A stretch of 64,000 nucleotides of DNA, taken from Selaginella tamariscina. Taxonomy: Eukaryota; Streptophyta; Lycopodiopsida; Selaginellales; Selaginellaceae. Each line of letters starts with the position of its first letter. Position 1 is the first letter of the stretch. This document shows, in pieces, positions 1-11,614 of the stretch. The DNA is taken from contig PUQB01000018.1 of assembly GCA_003024785.1 (NCBI GenBank), forward strand, positions 925,717-989,716, read 5' to 3'. A program made the position numbers and the translations under genes. Under the pieces are notes generated by a model that made no database searches, was not told where the DNA came from, and worked only from the letters and a program-made list of their open reading frames with translations.

Positions 1-1360
1 CATGATGGCAAAAGATGGTTGGGGATAATTTTGTTGCATATGCCGAAGGGAGAAGGATGTTGATTAATGAGAAGGCAATCGCGGAGTATTCGGCTGCCAT
101 TAGGAGAAGGAGAGTTGGAGGTAGATAAGAAGAATCTAGATATCTATCTGAAAGAGGGGAGGCAATACAATAGCAAGCTTGGCTTGCGTGTGGCGGATCT
201 GGAGGAAGAAGTGGAGCTTGTGGTAATTTTCTGGTGAACTCTTTTGAGTTCAGACTTTCTTCCACTACAGCTCAAAGACAGTTATGTCGCTGTATGACGC
301 ACTTAAGACGGGGAAGTGTGCAGGAGTGCACGTTATCTCCTCAGGAAACTGGGTGAGTATGTTTTTACTGCTCAGGAGAAGGAGATACAGCAGAAGGAGT
401 CTCCGATGATGCATTGGCGTGGATACAGCACTTGTGAATCATGTGATGGAGTGTGGAGAGGAAGTGAGGAGCAGGAGTATGCTAGTAAGTTGCAGAAGGT
501 GCTCACACCTCAGAACAGGCTGTAGGAAAGAAGGTACAGGAAGTGACTAGTGGGAAGCGTCAGGAGAGTACCAGTAAGGTGATGAAGACACCACCGGGGA
601 AGAAGCAAAAGATATCACGGGTGATGCCGATGCGGAAGTCCGTGCGGAAGGGAAAGACGAAGCCCGCGCGGAGAGCATCCATTTGGATGATGAGGATTCG
701 ACAGGAACAGGAGAAGAGGAGGAGGAAGAGCACTCGGAACAGGTTGGTGTTTGAGGTGAAGCCGCTGAAAACCAGAGAGCCACAGAAGGTGGGACAGCAT
801 CCGGAGAAGAAGACGTTGGAGGAAGTGGTACAATGGAGCTAGAGAAGCCACATGAACAAGTACCAACGACTCAGACGAAGGTAGCAGAGGATAAGCCGAA
901 AGAGCAGTCGCAGGATAGGATGTCTGGAGAACACAATAAGAAAGAGAAGTCGCCTGAGTTGCGGGAGATGACGAAGGAGGAGTACCAACAATGGAGACAG
1001 GGAAATCGGTGGAGCAATCACCGGAGCAGTTAGGGAATAAGGGAAAGGAGATTCCCGAGGATATTCCAGGAACAGTTGAGGAGGCAACTGCAGTTTTGTT
1101 GCAGTTACCAACAGGGCACAATCAAAGTGAAGGCATGGGACGTGTTCCAATGACACGGCAGCCATGGTTCAACCGTGGAGCGGCAGGGAAGATTCTCCAA
1201 GAGGAAGAGGTACGTTTGCACGAGGAGGGTATCCTATGGCATCATGCAGGTGGGGGAATGACTCATTGCTACGAAGCTGCGGCTGAAGAAATGGCAACGG
1301 AGTTTATGGAGCCAGGGACGTTCATGGATGGAGGTAAGCGTCTCAGCAGTTGAAAGTGGG
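1..1360 (+). other. Decayed coding-like sequence, acidic and Lys/Glu-rich
   Basis: This stretch is purine-rich on the plus strand and much less AT-rich than the rest of the window. From about 580 to 1035 one frame reads as an acidic, Glu/Asp/Gly-rich chain with a single internal stop. From 991 to 1353 an adjoining frame continues as a 120-residue piece ending in a more hydrophobic, His/Gly-containing segment. The first 240 bases read as a charged helical peptide in shifting frames. I recognise no domain. Such low-complexity charged frames are common in the first reading frame of plant transposons, and the neighbour at 1397-2170 is an element fossil, so I infer mobile-element origin. A broken host gene is the alternative. 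It is cut by the window edge. Confidence 0.3.
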
Positions 1361-1396
1361 CCACGCTTGGATTTGTTTACCTCCATAGGAACTGCT

Positions 1397-2170
1397 TCAG
1401 AAGGTGTCGTAGGAACATGTGCTACGGCTACAGGATTGGTTTAGGAGGAACTGCTGACGGGATTTTTCCTGACGGTGCTCGAACAAACGGTTGTCGCAAC
1501 GAACGGCCTGTTGCATGATCTCCGCTAACGTTTGAGCATCCGGTAACATAAGGAGAAGGTCCTTCACGTCATCCCTCAGCCCAAAACGGAAGTGTTCGAT
1601 CAATGTAATCTCGTCCCATGGAATGTTCGTGCACAATTGTTGGAATTCGGATGCATAAACGGAAGCTGGTCTGGATCCTTGTGTGAGCCTTCGTAACTTT
1701 GTGCATGCAGAATGGTACTTATCAGGATCTCCAAAGCAGGCTTCAAAGGCAGCCACGAATCCTTCAAAATCTTCCATCAATGGGTCGTCACGTTCCAGCA
1801 AAGGGGCAACCCAAGCCCGTGGAGATCCAACTAGCAAGGATGCCAAAAGGCCAACCTTTTGTGCATCAGTTGAGTAGCGGCGTGGTTGCATGCGGATCAA
1901 GAGCCGGATCTAATTCAGGAAACCTTGAAAATCGGTGCGATTGCCATCGAACTTTTCTGGCATGCTGATCTTCGGCTCCGAAGAAAAGTTCGATGGAGAG
2001 GAAACCACCGATGCTTGAGAGAGAGCCTGCGCAGCAGCCTTGGAGGATGCATCAGCAGCTGCATGCGCCACGTTGGTGGAACCTTGCAGATCTATGACCA
2101 CTTGGCACAAAGTGGCCAGCTCGTGAAGCAATATTTGGTGCTCGCGTTGAAAGTGCTCAAAATCAGCCAT
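1397..2170 (-). mobile_element. Ty3/gypsy gag fossil (fragment)
   Basis: Minus-strand frames encode the capsid-type gag domain of plant Ty3/gypsy elements. An N-terminal coiled segment with many Ala and Ser is followed by a segment containing PEKFDG. Then come the typical features of the retrotransposon gag family, including a region around FVAAFEACFGDPD and another around YASEFQQLC. The start at 2170 is the first Met of the frame. No protease, reverse transcriptase or integrase follows, so this is a gag-only remnant of a broken element with a small number of breaks. Its upstream leader runs into minisatellites at 2270-2790. No LTR pair can be seen. Family assignment is from domain resemblance only. 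Confidence 0.75.
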
Positions 2171-2269
2171 GATCTATGAAAAGGAAAAAAGAGGAAAATG
2201 AAGGAAGAAAACCAAGGAAAAAAAAAAAGTAACTAGGAAACGGAGAGCTATGGAAGCAGTTATTATCAA

Positions 2270-2790
2270 ACTGTCAAGCCACGATCCAGGAACCAGGAAA
2301 AGAGCAGGATTCCAAGAACAAGGAGGCTTGACTCAGGAACATGACAGAGAGCAGGACAGGAACTAGGAACTCAGGAGCAAGACTGGAACCGGATAGGATC
2401 CGGGAGAGACAGAAACAGGATAGGATCCGGGAGCCAGACAGGAAGGCACAGGACAGGATCCAGGAACAAGACAAGAGAGAACAAGAAGCAAGACAAGACA
2501 AGATTGATCGTAGTAAGACTGGTGTTGATAGTAACTGATTGTACAACAATTAGGTCGGAGCTTTTATGCTCACAACTCCAAGCTAATCTGGTCATGAGTC
2601 TAATTTAGTCATGAGCTAAGAATAGTGTCCCTTATCCTCTAGGCATATCCTGTAGCATATCCTATATGGCATATCCTATAGGAATATCCTATAGGTATAT
2701 CCTGTAGGAATATCCTGCAGGCATATCCTGTAACCCGTATCCTGTATCCGAAATCCTGCATCCTGTATCCTGTATCGGGTTGTGACAGTT
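2270..2790. repeat. Two adjoining minisatellites
   Basis: From about 2280 to 2500 the sequence is a degenerate array built on AGGATCCGGGAGACAGGAAC-like units. From about 2630 to 2790 a second array uses ATATCCTGTAGGCAT-like units of 13 to 20 bases. Both are AGGA/TCCT-based. They lie in what would be the leader of the gag fossil and may be its 5' untranslated region. Confidence 0.7.
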
Positions 2791-3841
2791 GTTAGCTGCC
2801 GTCGAGCTGGAAGGAATATTATAGGAACCGAGAAGAGTTTCGAACTTTCTAGGTTGGCAACAAACAAGCTCGCAGAGAACATTAGACCAGAGGAAATACT
2901 TACTCAAACACCTCCACGTCCAAGCCTGTGGTTCCAGAACTGCAGCTTTACTTAAGATGAAGAAGAAACTTTAGCTAATGTGTATTGAGTAATAAATTAA
3001 GCTAATATAAAAAAGAATAAGTTAGAAATACAATAGTTTTACTAGAAATTGTTTTTTTGCCGACTGAGGCCAATACTGCTGACCAGAAAGAATATTTTAA
3101 AATATTCTAGAATATTCTAGAATATTCGAGCCCAGGCCTCCTGGGCCCCAAGCCTCCAAAATGGCGACACTCCTTCAGAACCTCCATAAAAAACTTTTCT
3201 ATAACTCCACTATCAAAGGATGATAAGTAAATTAGAAACCAACAATTAGAAGCTGATAGAAACCATTAGAGAAAGTGCACAAGAATGCTGACCGGTTTAG
3301 ACTCCTTCACGGTTTGACCTACCTCGGCGCCATACAGATATGCTACAAATAATTTGTACAGTCGTGCGATCGGCTCGTGCATCCGTGTGGCTCTCTTTAC
3401 ACAATATGCAACAATATTCTAAGCCAGAATAAGTGTGGCATTCATGACACAAACACAGAGACACACACACACAATAAACTTATTATAGGATATTATATAT
3501 ATTAAATCTTTAATATTACTATTAATGTAAGTTTAAGACATTATAAATGTATTACATAAACATTATTTTACTCATAATGATGTTTTATATTGATAAGTTT
3601 AAGTTTAAACTTAATTAAATTTGAACTTATTAATTTTATTTATAATAAGGATTATAAGTAAATTTGATTAATTAAGTTGTAATGAAAATTTAACTCACAC
3701 CAATTCAGTTAGTATTTAACGGAATTTGATGTGAGTTGAATTTAATCAGTTCAGTTAAAAAACTTAACTGTAGCTGGCTCTAAGGGTTATTTTTAATACC
3801 AAGTAATAAAAAATAAAAATTAAGGGTTAGGGATTCGATCT
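2791..3841. other. Spacer without a recognisable gene
   Basis: The first 500 bases are mixed composition with a short AATATTCTAG direct repeat near 3090-3130. From about 3400 the sequence becomes AT-rich, including an (AC)n run near 3455-3472. I see no coding potential. The last 20 bases before 3842 hold GGGTTAGGG, a telo-box-like motif often found just upstream of plant genes. Confidence 0.5.
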
Positions 3842-4015
3842 ATGGCGGATGCAGTACTGGAGACGGAGGACCTGGTGGGCGTGATAACCAGGGGATTGAG
3901 GAAGCGCGACCTAGCCCGGTGCACCAACATCTCGCGGACATGGGCGGGCTGCTGTAAACGAGCAGCCATTCAGCAAACCGCTGCAATTTCTTCACGGATG
4001 TACTTCTTAACAAGG

Positions 4016-4054
<39 letters not shown>

Positions 4055-5405
4055 CTTCCACGTCTCCACGTTTCAATCGTTGTAGATGGGATCAAGGTCT
4101 ATGGCTATGTAATACGACCACAGGCGAGGACCAATTCTTTGATTTTGGATATTCCACAGTGGTATCATGTTAAACTCATATAATGTGCCCTGAATATGCC
4201 ATATTTACATATATATACTACTAAAATAAGTTTATATTAGTTACCTCAAATTTATTAAGTGTTAAAATTCAAAGGGTATATATGAAAATCCAACACACAC
4301 AGGTATTGGATACATGTGAGGGCCTGGCTCTGGTTCTGCTACTGTCCAATCGTGATAATAATGACAGCGAGATTCTTATTGGGGAGCCTTGCACCAACAG
4401 ATGGAAGGTCTTGGCCAAGCCAAGGTGGGGATCAATTATTAGGGGTGGGGTTTTAACCCCAGCGGCCGATGACAAGGGGTATGTGCTCGTTACTATGGAT
4501 GAACAAGGCCTAGCACAACGTTACTGTTTTGACACAAACCGCTGGATTGAGGGGCCTTCTCGTTACGAGCACGACTATAGGACTGTACTTGATCATCTCG
4601 TTTGGTATGGTGCCGCGTATGCGTGTGTGTGTGTGTGTGTGTCTGAGAGTTTATACCGTAGGCACAATGGTAGTTGTTACGCAAACTGCGTGGAGTATGA
4701 GGACTCAGACTCCGAAATCTCACCAGAGGAATATTTTATCCGCTTCTACAGGTACACACACACACACACACACGAGATACAGGATACACGTTAGTGTTGT
4801 AGATACGATATGGAGGAGTGGAGATGGTTCAAGATTGAAACTAGCAAAGAACAACAAGACATTCTATACTTTGCTGTTACGAGGCTCTTCACTTCACGAG
4901 GGAAACTTCTTCTTTACGTGAAAGGTAGTAGTTACATATAATAATATAAATATAGTACAATATGTTATGTATATTCTTTGTTCCAGGCAAAACTTTTCAC
5001 ACCGTGTTTGAGATTGTAAACATGAAGCTAGTGGAGGTCCCGTTGTGGTTGGACCCAGTAAACAAAGCTTTTGATGCAAGTTATATTGCTACTTGGTTTG
5101 GGTACGATTTGATATACGTGTACTTAGAACATATAAACTGTCTAGCACGCCACACACGCGTTCTAATATGCTTGACATTGTCTAGATTCTCTGGGAGGGA
5201 CGATGACTTCTTCTGGTCAACCTCATATAGTATGATTAGGTATTGTTTAGTGGACCAGTCTGTGCGAGAGCTGCCTTTTTTTAAGAAGAAGTTTAAACGC
5301 CACTACCCAACCTTCCAGTATATTACAGACTATGGTGAGAGAATCGAACAGTTATCGGCCTTGCCTTGGTACACTCCGGTCTCTTTTAGCAAACATGAAA
5401 AATGA
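3842..5405 (+). CDS. F-box-like protein, four exons, intact frame
   Basis: Exons 3842-4168, 4303-4751, 4803-4924 and 4987-5405 join with matching phases into 1317 bases (438 residues plus stop), each intron having GT and AG ends. The N-terminus (about residues 8-45) resembles an F-box, with alternating Leu/Asp residues and CTNISRTWAGC. The remainder looks like the beta-propeller-type associated region of plant F-box proteins, including EEWRWFKIE and a following hydrophobic strand-rich tail. F-box proteins link substrates to SKP1-cullin ubiquitin ligases; the substrate here is unknown. Two microsatellites are translated in frame: (TC)n gives a Leu-Ser run near residues 60-70 and (GT)n gives a Cys-Val run in exon 2. 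The start is the first Met after an upstream telo-box. The F-box match is weak, so function is moderately sure and gene structure is firm. Confidence 0.75.
4018..4051. repeat. (TC)n microsatellite inside coding exon
   Basis: An uninterrupted TC run lies inside exon 1 of the F-box-like gene and is read as alternating Ser and Leu. A matching (GT)n run in exon 2 is at about 4623-4642, and an (AC)n run opens the following intron at 4753. Confidence 0.85.
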
Positions 5406-6351
5406 AATGAATACTATTTATTGAGATAATTTCATACTTCTACTTGTGTATAAGATAGCTCCCTTTGTGTATTTTAAGTACATTAAACCTTTTCTCTGCA
5501 TCTTCACTTGCCTCAGGTAAATTATGAGTCACCCAATTGAATAATATAAAAGCCCTTTTATAAATACTAATTAACCCTTTGTCTAATTAATATAAGGGAG
5601 AGCGATAGTGCCATTATAGATGTGGTAGATGAAACAAAAGAATCATTGAAGTAACACATTTTGTAGGTATAATAATCTATTTTATACTTACATTGAAAAA
5701 CATATGAAATGTTTTTATTTGTAGGGTTCTAAATAATAAAAGGCTGTAGTGCCCACTACCAACATTGTTGAGGCATAGGTGATAAGAAGATGGACATAGT
5801 AGAGGCAACTTGAATAGACTTGTTAAATGCATTCATGTAGTGTGTTAGGGGTCATGCTTCTTCAACAAGATTTCATAGTGGAACAAGACCACCAAAGAAT
5901 GATTTGATTACTAGATATTCAACACAAATGAAGACCATGGTAAGTGCTACATAGATTATCAACCTCATAGAAGATGTCTATTATAATAAGAATATTCCTG
6001 ATCATATTTACGAACACCAATACGGAACACAAACACGAATCTTAGATTTTAAGAACCCGACCACGAAACACAATCACGGATCACGTTAGCTCATGAATAT
6101 TCTAGTGAATATTTTAAAAATATGCTATTTTTAAATTATATTATTTTAAGAATATACTATTTTTTATTATATTATTCTTAGTATTTTTATTTGCACATAA
6201 ACTACTTTACATAAACTATTAAATATTGCGAAGAAGTATGCTTTTGCAATACACTGGATTGCTGCACCATGCTTGTTGTGCTTGGATTGCTGAGACAGCA
6301 TGTGCCCTAGTAAGAATATTTTATGAGTATATTTGGCAAGAATATTTTAAA

Positions 6352-6434
6352 TAATGTCTCGTGTTACGAACATGGGCCATGATCCTGGCCGTGGTCGCCG
6401 GGATCACGGCCCGTGTTCGTAACATAAGACATTA
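6352..6434. repeat. Imperfect hairpin, 38-base arms
   Basis: Arms at 6352-6390 and 6397-6434 pair over about 38 bases around a loop of about 6 bases. The arm sequence begins TAATGTCT and contains GTTACGAACA. The mismatches are nearly all C/T or G/A and fall mainly at CG dinucleotides, as expected when methylated cytosines decay. Further copies of ACGAACAC and CGGCCGTG-type words lie on both sides (6010-6070 and 6440-6510), so this may be the core of a larger palindromic element of MITE type. Confidence 0.65.
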
Positions 6435-6941
6435 TTCACAAACATGGCCGTGGGAACACGACCCATGGCCGTGTTCGTGAAACATGGTGAAGACGGCCGG
6501 GATCCCGGCATGTTCCTAACTATGCCCCTGACCAACCAGCTACTAGAGAAAGAAACCAAGCGGCAGAGGAGAAACTCATCCAGTCCTATGATTGAGAATG
6601 ACCTGAATATGAATACACAAGAAACAAGGAAAGGAAATGAGGAAGATCCAATTCTCTAAAAGAACTTCAATAGCACTTAGAAAATTCAGGTTAAGATTGT
6701 GAAAGAGCAAGATGTGCACGACAATGACTAAGTTATAAGGCGTTATAGCAGAGCTAAATGCCAGGGTGCTACCAATTCCACTTGCAAGGATACTGTTGGA
6801 GTTATCATGTAAACGAAAAGAACTAGAATACCCAACACATGCCCAAATAATACCATTTTTGTCTTTCTTCATTTGCTTTTGATATCCTTAGTGTCGAGGG
6901 CAGGCATTATACGACCATACTTTCACTGTAATGTAGGGTAC

Positions 6942-7035
6942 AAATAGGCATCCTCACCAAGGAGCCCATTTGTACCCTATTTTCTCCTAAAGGAATGCTG
7001 TAAGTTGGCATCCTTGGTGCTGAGGATGCCTATTT
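6942..7035. repeat. Inverted repeat with AAATAGGCATCCTC arms
   Basis: The left arm (6942-6963) and right arm (7011-7035) are inverted copies that differ by a three-base gap. A second inverted pair, AGGGTACAAAT at about 6935 and its complement at about 6968, overlaps the first. The segment can therefore fold in two ways. It is probably a small non-autonomous element. Confidence 0.5.
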
Positions 7036-7993
7036 TTAACCTCTTTTCTATCATTAATTGGAATCCTTGATGCCATGTAGCAGCTACCATTTTAAGGCTA
7101 AAGATGGTCTAAATGCAAAATATAATAGCCTTCTTATATTTTGACATCTATTTATTACCATTGCCTTGAGAATATCCGAATCTGCACAACCAAGTCCCCA
7201 GCATGCTTTGTAAATAGAAAGAAAAGCTCCATATGCTGCACCACTAGCCGTACCGCATGCAAAGCCTTTATTTTATATATATGTATACATACTACAACAT
7301 ATTTATGGAATATACGTGTGTGTGTGTGTGTGTGTGTGTGTGTTGTGAGATATCAACCAGGACGTGCAGTTGTGGAATATACATAAAGAATGTAATATAC
7401 ACTAATATATATGGCTGTGTGTTCCTATAAAGTATACATATGAATATATATAATAATGTCTAGTGGAGTAATATAACATGTTAATACCAATTATTTTCTG
7501 ACACAAAAAGTATAGCACCAGAGTAGCAGTAAAACACTATTATATAGTATAAAAGCATAAGATATAATACTTGTTACACTCGAAATTCTTTACAGAGGAA
7601 CCACACCATTTTTTTGGGAGGAGCGTCGTTAAAGCTCCTGGAATACGGCCAAATACGTAATCATATATATATATATACACTCAATATTAAAAATAAAAAC
7701 ATAATTATATGGATAATATACACTATAGTATATTATACGTATACATACACACATATATTTGCTATTCTACTTTGAACTATATATACCAATATATATATAA
7801 ATAATTAAAATACCTGTCTCAATCACGTAATCACATTCTTGCCCCCCCAGTTGCTATCAGATTAATTGGTCCATTCGTAACACCTCCCTTCATAGTATGA
7901 AGACGAATAAACTTCATTAATCTTGTTATGTATACTTACCATCTTAACACCTGGTAACTCTGTCAACAAAGCCACTTTTATCTATACAGGCAC

Positions 7994-8049
<56 letters not shown>

Positions 8050-9288
8050 TCTCGTCCGGAATAACAGCTGCAAATCCATTGAAAAGCTGTCCATAACTAT
8101 ATATCATCAATCTTTTTGCAAGCTCATGAGAAATCCCAGGATTATATATGGTTTATGTGGCCTCCCCTTGAGCAAATATATGGCTGAAATTATACTTACT
8201 CTATTAGTATGTGTAGAAAATAAAGAAAGACATATGCACGCGCACGCAAACTGAGATACATACACACCCAGGCCGACACACACACACATGTTGGGGCATC
8301 ACCTTTGTAGTTCGGGTTTGGCCATGTTTTCCCTCTTCCAGACAAATGGTGGGTCACCTGGTTATGGTTTGTAGTTTGGGTTTGGCCACGTTTTCCCGCT
8401 TCCTTTGCTGGAGAGAGATGTTACTGTCTTGATAGCAAAACTGAGTATAAGCATCAAAGTGAACAATGAACAATGATCTGCATGCATACAATATAAGGAA
8501 CATTACGAATACTGTATCCACACTTACATGCACGCGCATTGGTGTGGACGCCGTGTTGTCAACCGTATGGGAACACAGAGGATATAATATGATAATATAA
8601 AGGAAAATATATAGTGATATAGAGGATAATATATATATTATAAAATACATGCTATATATATGTGTGTTAAAACAATATATCAATATATATATATATGTGC
8701 GTGCGTGTTAAAACAAAATATATGCGACTTTAACTGAAGTTATCATACCATTACTCGTCTCAGGTTTATTAGGCTACTTATACATGTATATAAACCTTAT
8801 CACACTTAAGTACAAGCTAAACTATTGACAAACACATAATATATTTTTAAATACACAGTGTATACTAACCCTACACCCTGTGTTATCTATTATAGACGTG
8901 TCTGTGAAGATCCACCAGATGAATACACATATTCAATATGTTATTAAATATTCTTATATATATATTGTATATAAGTTACGCTGTGTATATGTGAAACCAT
9001 GACTATACAATTAAAGATTAATATGTATACACATTCAGCAAGTAGTCTAATAAACTTAAAGTTCTATATTAGTATAATTATTAATAATTATTAATACTAA
9101 TTCTGAAATACTATTTAATATAATTAATTAATCTTTACTCAACTAGTTAATTTATATCCTTATTTGATTAATTAATCACATTGCCAAATACACATATTAT
9201 ACTATTATTAATGTTATTAATTATTAACAATTAACCATTTTCCTAATAGGTCTTTTAATTAACAAATAATAAATGCATAAAACAGCAA

Positions 9289-9507
9289 TTAATCTTCTAA
9301 TAGAATCTTGAGACCATATTTACCCGAGTTAGTACTATACGGATCAATCCCGAAGCCCGCTGCATCCATAAAGCTCTTCTCCATCGTGTACCTATAAAAA
9401 ATATATATTTATATTATATTATTACAAAGCATTAAGAAGAATATCATTCATATTACATAGTATTCTGTACATATTGCGTTTGTGTGTTGTGTGCATGTGA
9501 ACATACA

Positions 9508-9569
<62 letters not shown>

Positions 9570-10111
9570 CTGCTTAGCAAAGGATGCATATTCTTATTAT
9601 GCATAAGGATAGAAGCATTCACATCTTGGTTATACCGCTCCAGTTCTTCTCGCTCATAAATACGCCTCGGAAGAAGGTGTTCCCCATCCAAAATACACCT
9701 CACTCTTCTCCAGCCTTCTTTTGAGTCATCCACACGCTCATGGTACGTAAAAATCCTTCCGGACCTCTCCTTCTTATAGTGATCTGCACATACAACATAT
9801 ACTATATGTATATCTATATAACTATAATGTGTACATATTACTGTGTGTCTTCATTATTCATGCTTACACACACAGTAATATATACACATTTACATCTATA
9901 CATTCAGACATACAGATATTAGATACTAATACTTACTCGGGGATTTCTTAGAAAGTCGCTGAGAAAAGGAAAAGTAATCTTCCAGATACGAAGAACCACA
10001 CAGCCATTTGCTTTCAAGTAAAGCACGCTGCACAATCATAACACTTATATGTGGCCAGGTTTTTTTTACAGGTAATACACAAATTCATGTGAACACTGTG
10101 ATATGTAACGT

Positions 10112-10155
<44 letters not shown>

Positions 10156-11614
10156 TGGGATTAAATGTAAATCTTTTACCTTAATATGTTATTGTTTGAA
10201 GTAGGATCGGAAAACATATGATGCTAAACATTAATGTGTGTGTGTGTGTGACACCACACTCCTGTGTGTATAAAAGTAAAGATTGATGAACGTAGAGAGA
10301 GAGAGAGCTGGGATTAACACAGTCGGAATGGGAACATTATATTTGAAATATATTGTTGTTTGAAACAGGATCAGAAAACATATGTGTGTGTGTGTGTGTG
10401 ACCACCACAACAGAAAACTCCTGTGTATAAAAGTAAGAGTTATAAAAGTAAGAGTGATGAACGTGCCGCGACAGAGAGAGAGAGAGAGAGAGACTCTCTC
10501 TCTCTCACACACACACACACCTGCATCCGGCGTGACAGTTCGCTGGAGAGTATCTCTTGATCATCTTCCACAATCACCCGGGAATGCGTCACAAAATGGT
10601 CAACTTCAAAAGCATCTAATTCTTGCTTGGCTTTCTCAAATCGTCTCGCCAGAAAGCGCTCTGTCAAAATATATATGCACCACACGCAGTTAGGCAGGCA
10701 CATCTTAAAACAACACACCTCTTAAAACCTCATCTAAGAAAAAACATGTGTACTAATATTCTGTGTATTACTGTGTAACTCCTTGATGATACTATAATAT
10801 ATACAGCACATATTATATATATCATATGCAGAAAGATGGATTTACAGTGTAGGTATATTATTATTAACTAAAACTAAGGTTATTCCCAAATATAAGTATA
10901 TATATAACTCGTAGAACTGGATAACATCTACTCCCTATTATATATATATTTACATATATTCGTAAGAGTAAATCATTAGTGTGCCTGTTACTGTTATCTA
11001 ATGTTTATAGAGCTCTTTATAGAGCTGCATAAATCACAGAAAAACACAAACACACACACACACACAAACTCGACATGTAAATATATAATGAACGTCATGT
11101 ATATATATATATATATATGAACAGTTATATATACATGCTGTTCTCTCTATATATATGTCTCTGTTAAGTTCTTAGATTTGCCTATATACACTGCATATGT
11201 ATATAATGTCTAGCACACAACCTTGGTCTCCAGGTGCGGGTGCACCCAGAATATTCTCCGCATAAGTGAGCTGATCAGGATCGTGCTCGAAAACAGCATT
11301 CATCCGTAAATCAGCATACATTCGCCTCATTTCAGGATCCACATTGAGAAAAGGCCTCTTTAGTTGATCCCACTCTCCAGTCTCCTTATTATATCTGTAC
11401 ACATACATACATACAATCATATATATATATATCAGAACATTATTAAGGAAATCAGAAAAACCCCTATGCAAACAGATTCACAAACCAGTGGCAAGAGCAC
11501 CATACACATGCCATACAAACAGATTCACAAAACTTACACTTGAGCAGCTACAGCCACAACAACACCAGCACCGGAATGACGCAGAAGAAACCTCCATGCC
11601 GCCATAGCCGCCAT
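9289..11614 (-). CDS. Unrecognised 265-aa protein, six exons, intact frame
   Basis: On the minus strand, exons 11614-11538, 11394-11222, 10660-10521, 10027-9937, 9783-9570 and 9391-9289 join in phase to 798 bases ending in TAA. All introns have GT...AG ends. The start has two Met codons close together (residues 1 and 4), and I chose the first. The first 25 residues (MAAMAAWRFLLRHSG then an Ala/Val stretch) look like a mitochondrial or plastid targeting peptide. The rest is highly charged, soluble and helix-prone, rich in Arg and Glu, with no membrane segment and no motif I know; the middle contains FLARRFEKAKQELDAFEVDH. Two donor sites (after exons 3 and 5) lie directly in (GT)n microsatellites. 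Clean phases over six exons argue that the gene is functional and conserved. Confidence 0.8.
10110..10520. repeat. Tandem duplication with compound microsatellites inside intron 3
   Basis: A unit of about 145 bases recurs two to three times. It consists of (GT)n, a segment with CTCCTGTGTGTATAAAAGT, GATGAACGT, (GA)n, TGGGATTAA and a segment ending GATCAGAAAACATATG. Copies begin near 10110, 10240 and 10384. The last (GA)n(CT)n(AC)n run touches the donor of exon 3 of the minus-strand gene. Confidence 0.7.

Larger units (their letters stand above)
5406..9288. other. AT-rich intergenic spacer with hairpins and microsatellites
   Basis: No gene is supported between the F-box-like gene and the end of the minus-strand gene. 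The stretch holds the hairpin repeats at 6352-6434 and 6942-7035, a (GT)n run at 7316-7342 and a compound (GT)n(GA)n run at about 7995-8050. A short direct duplication of a GTTTGGCCA-containing 30-mer lies near 8310 and 8365. Reading frames here are short and mostly translate the microsatellites. Confidence 0.6.

Noticed and set aside
6444-6659. 71-codon open frame starting in the hairpin repeats
   Set aside because: No domain, no splice context, and it starts within a repeat; chance frame.
7997-8254. Open frames made of Cys-Val, His-Thr or Ser-Leu runs (also at 10231-10518, 36459-36707 and elsewhere)
   Set aside because: They are translations of (GT)n, (AC)n and (TC)n microsatellites, not genes. 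Only the runs in the spliced F-box-like gene are kept.
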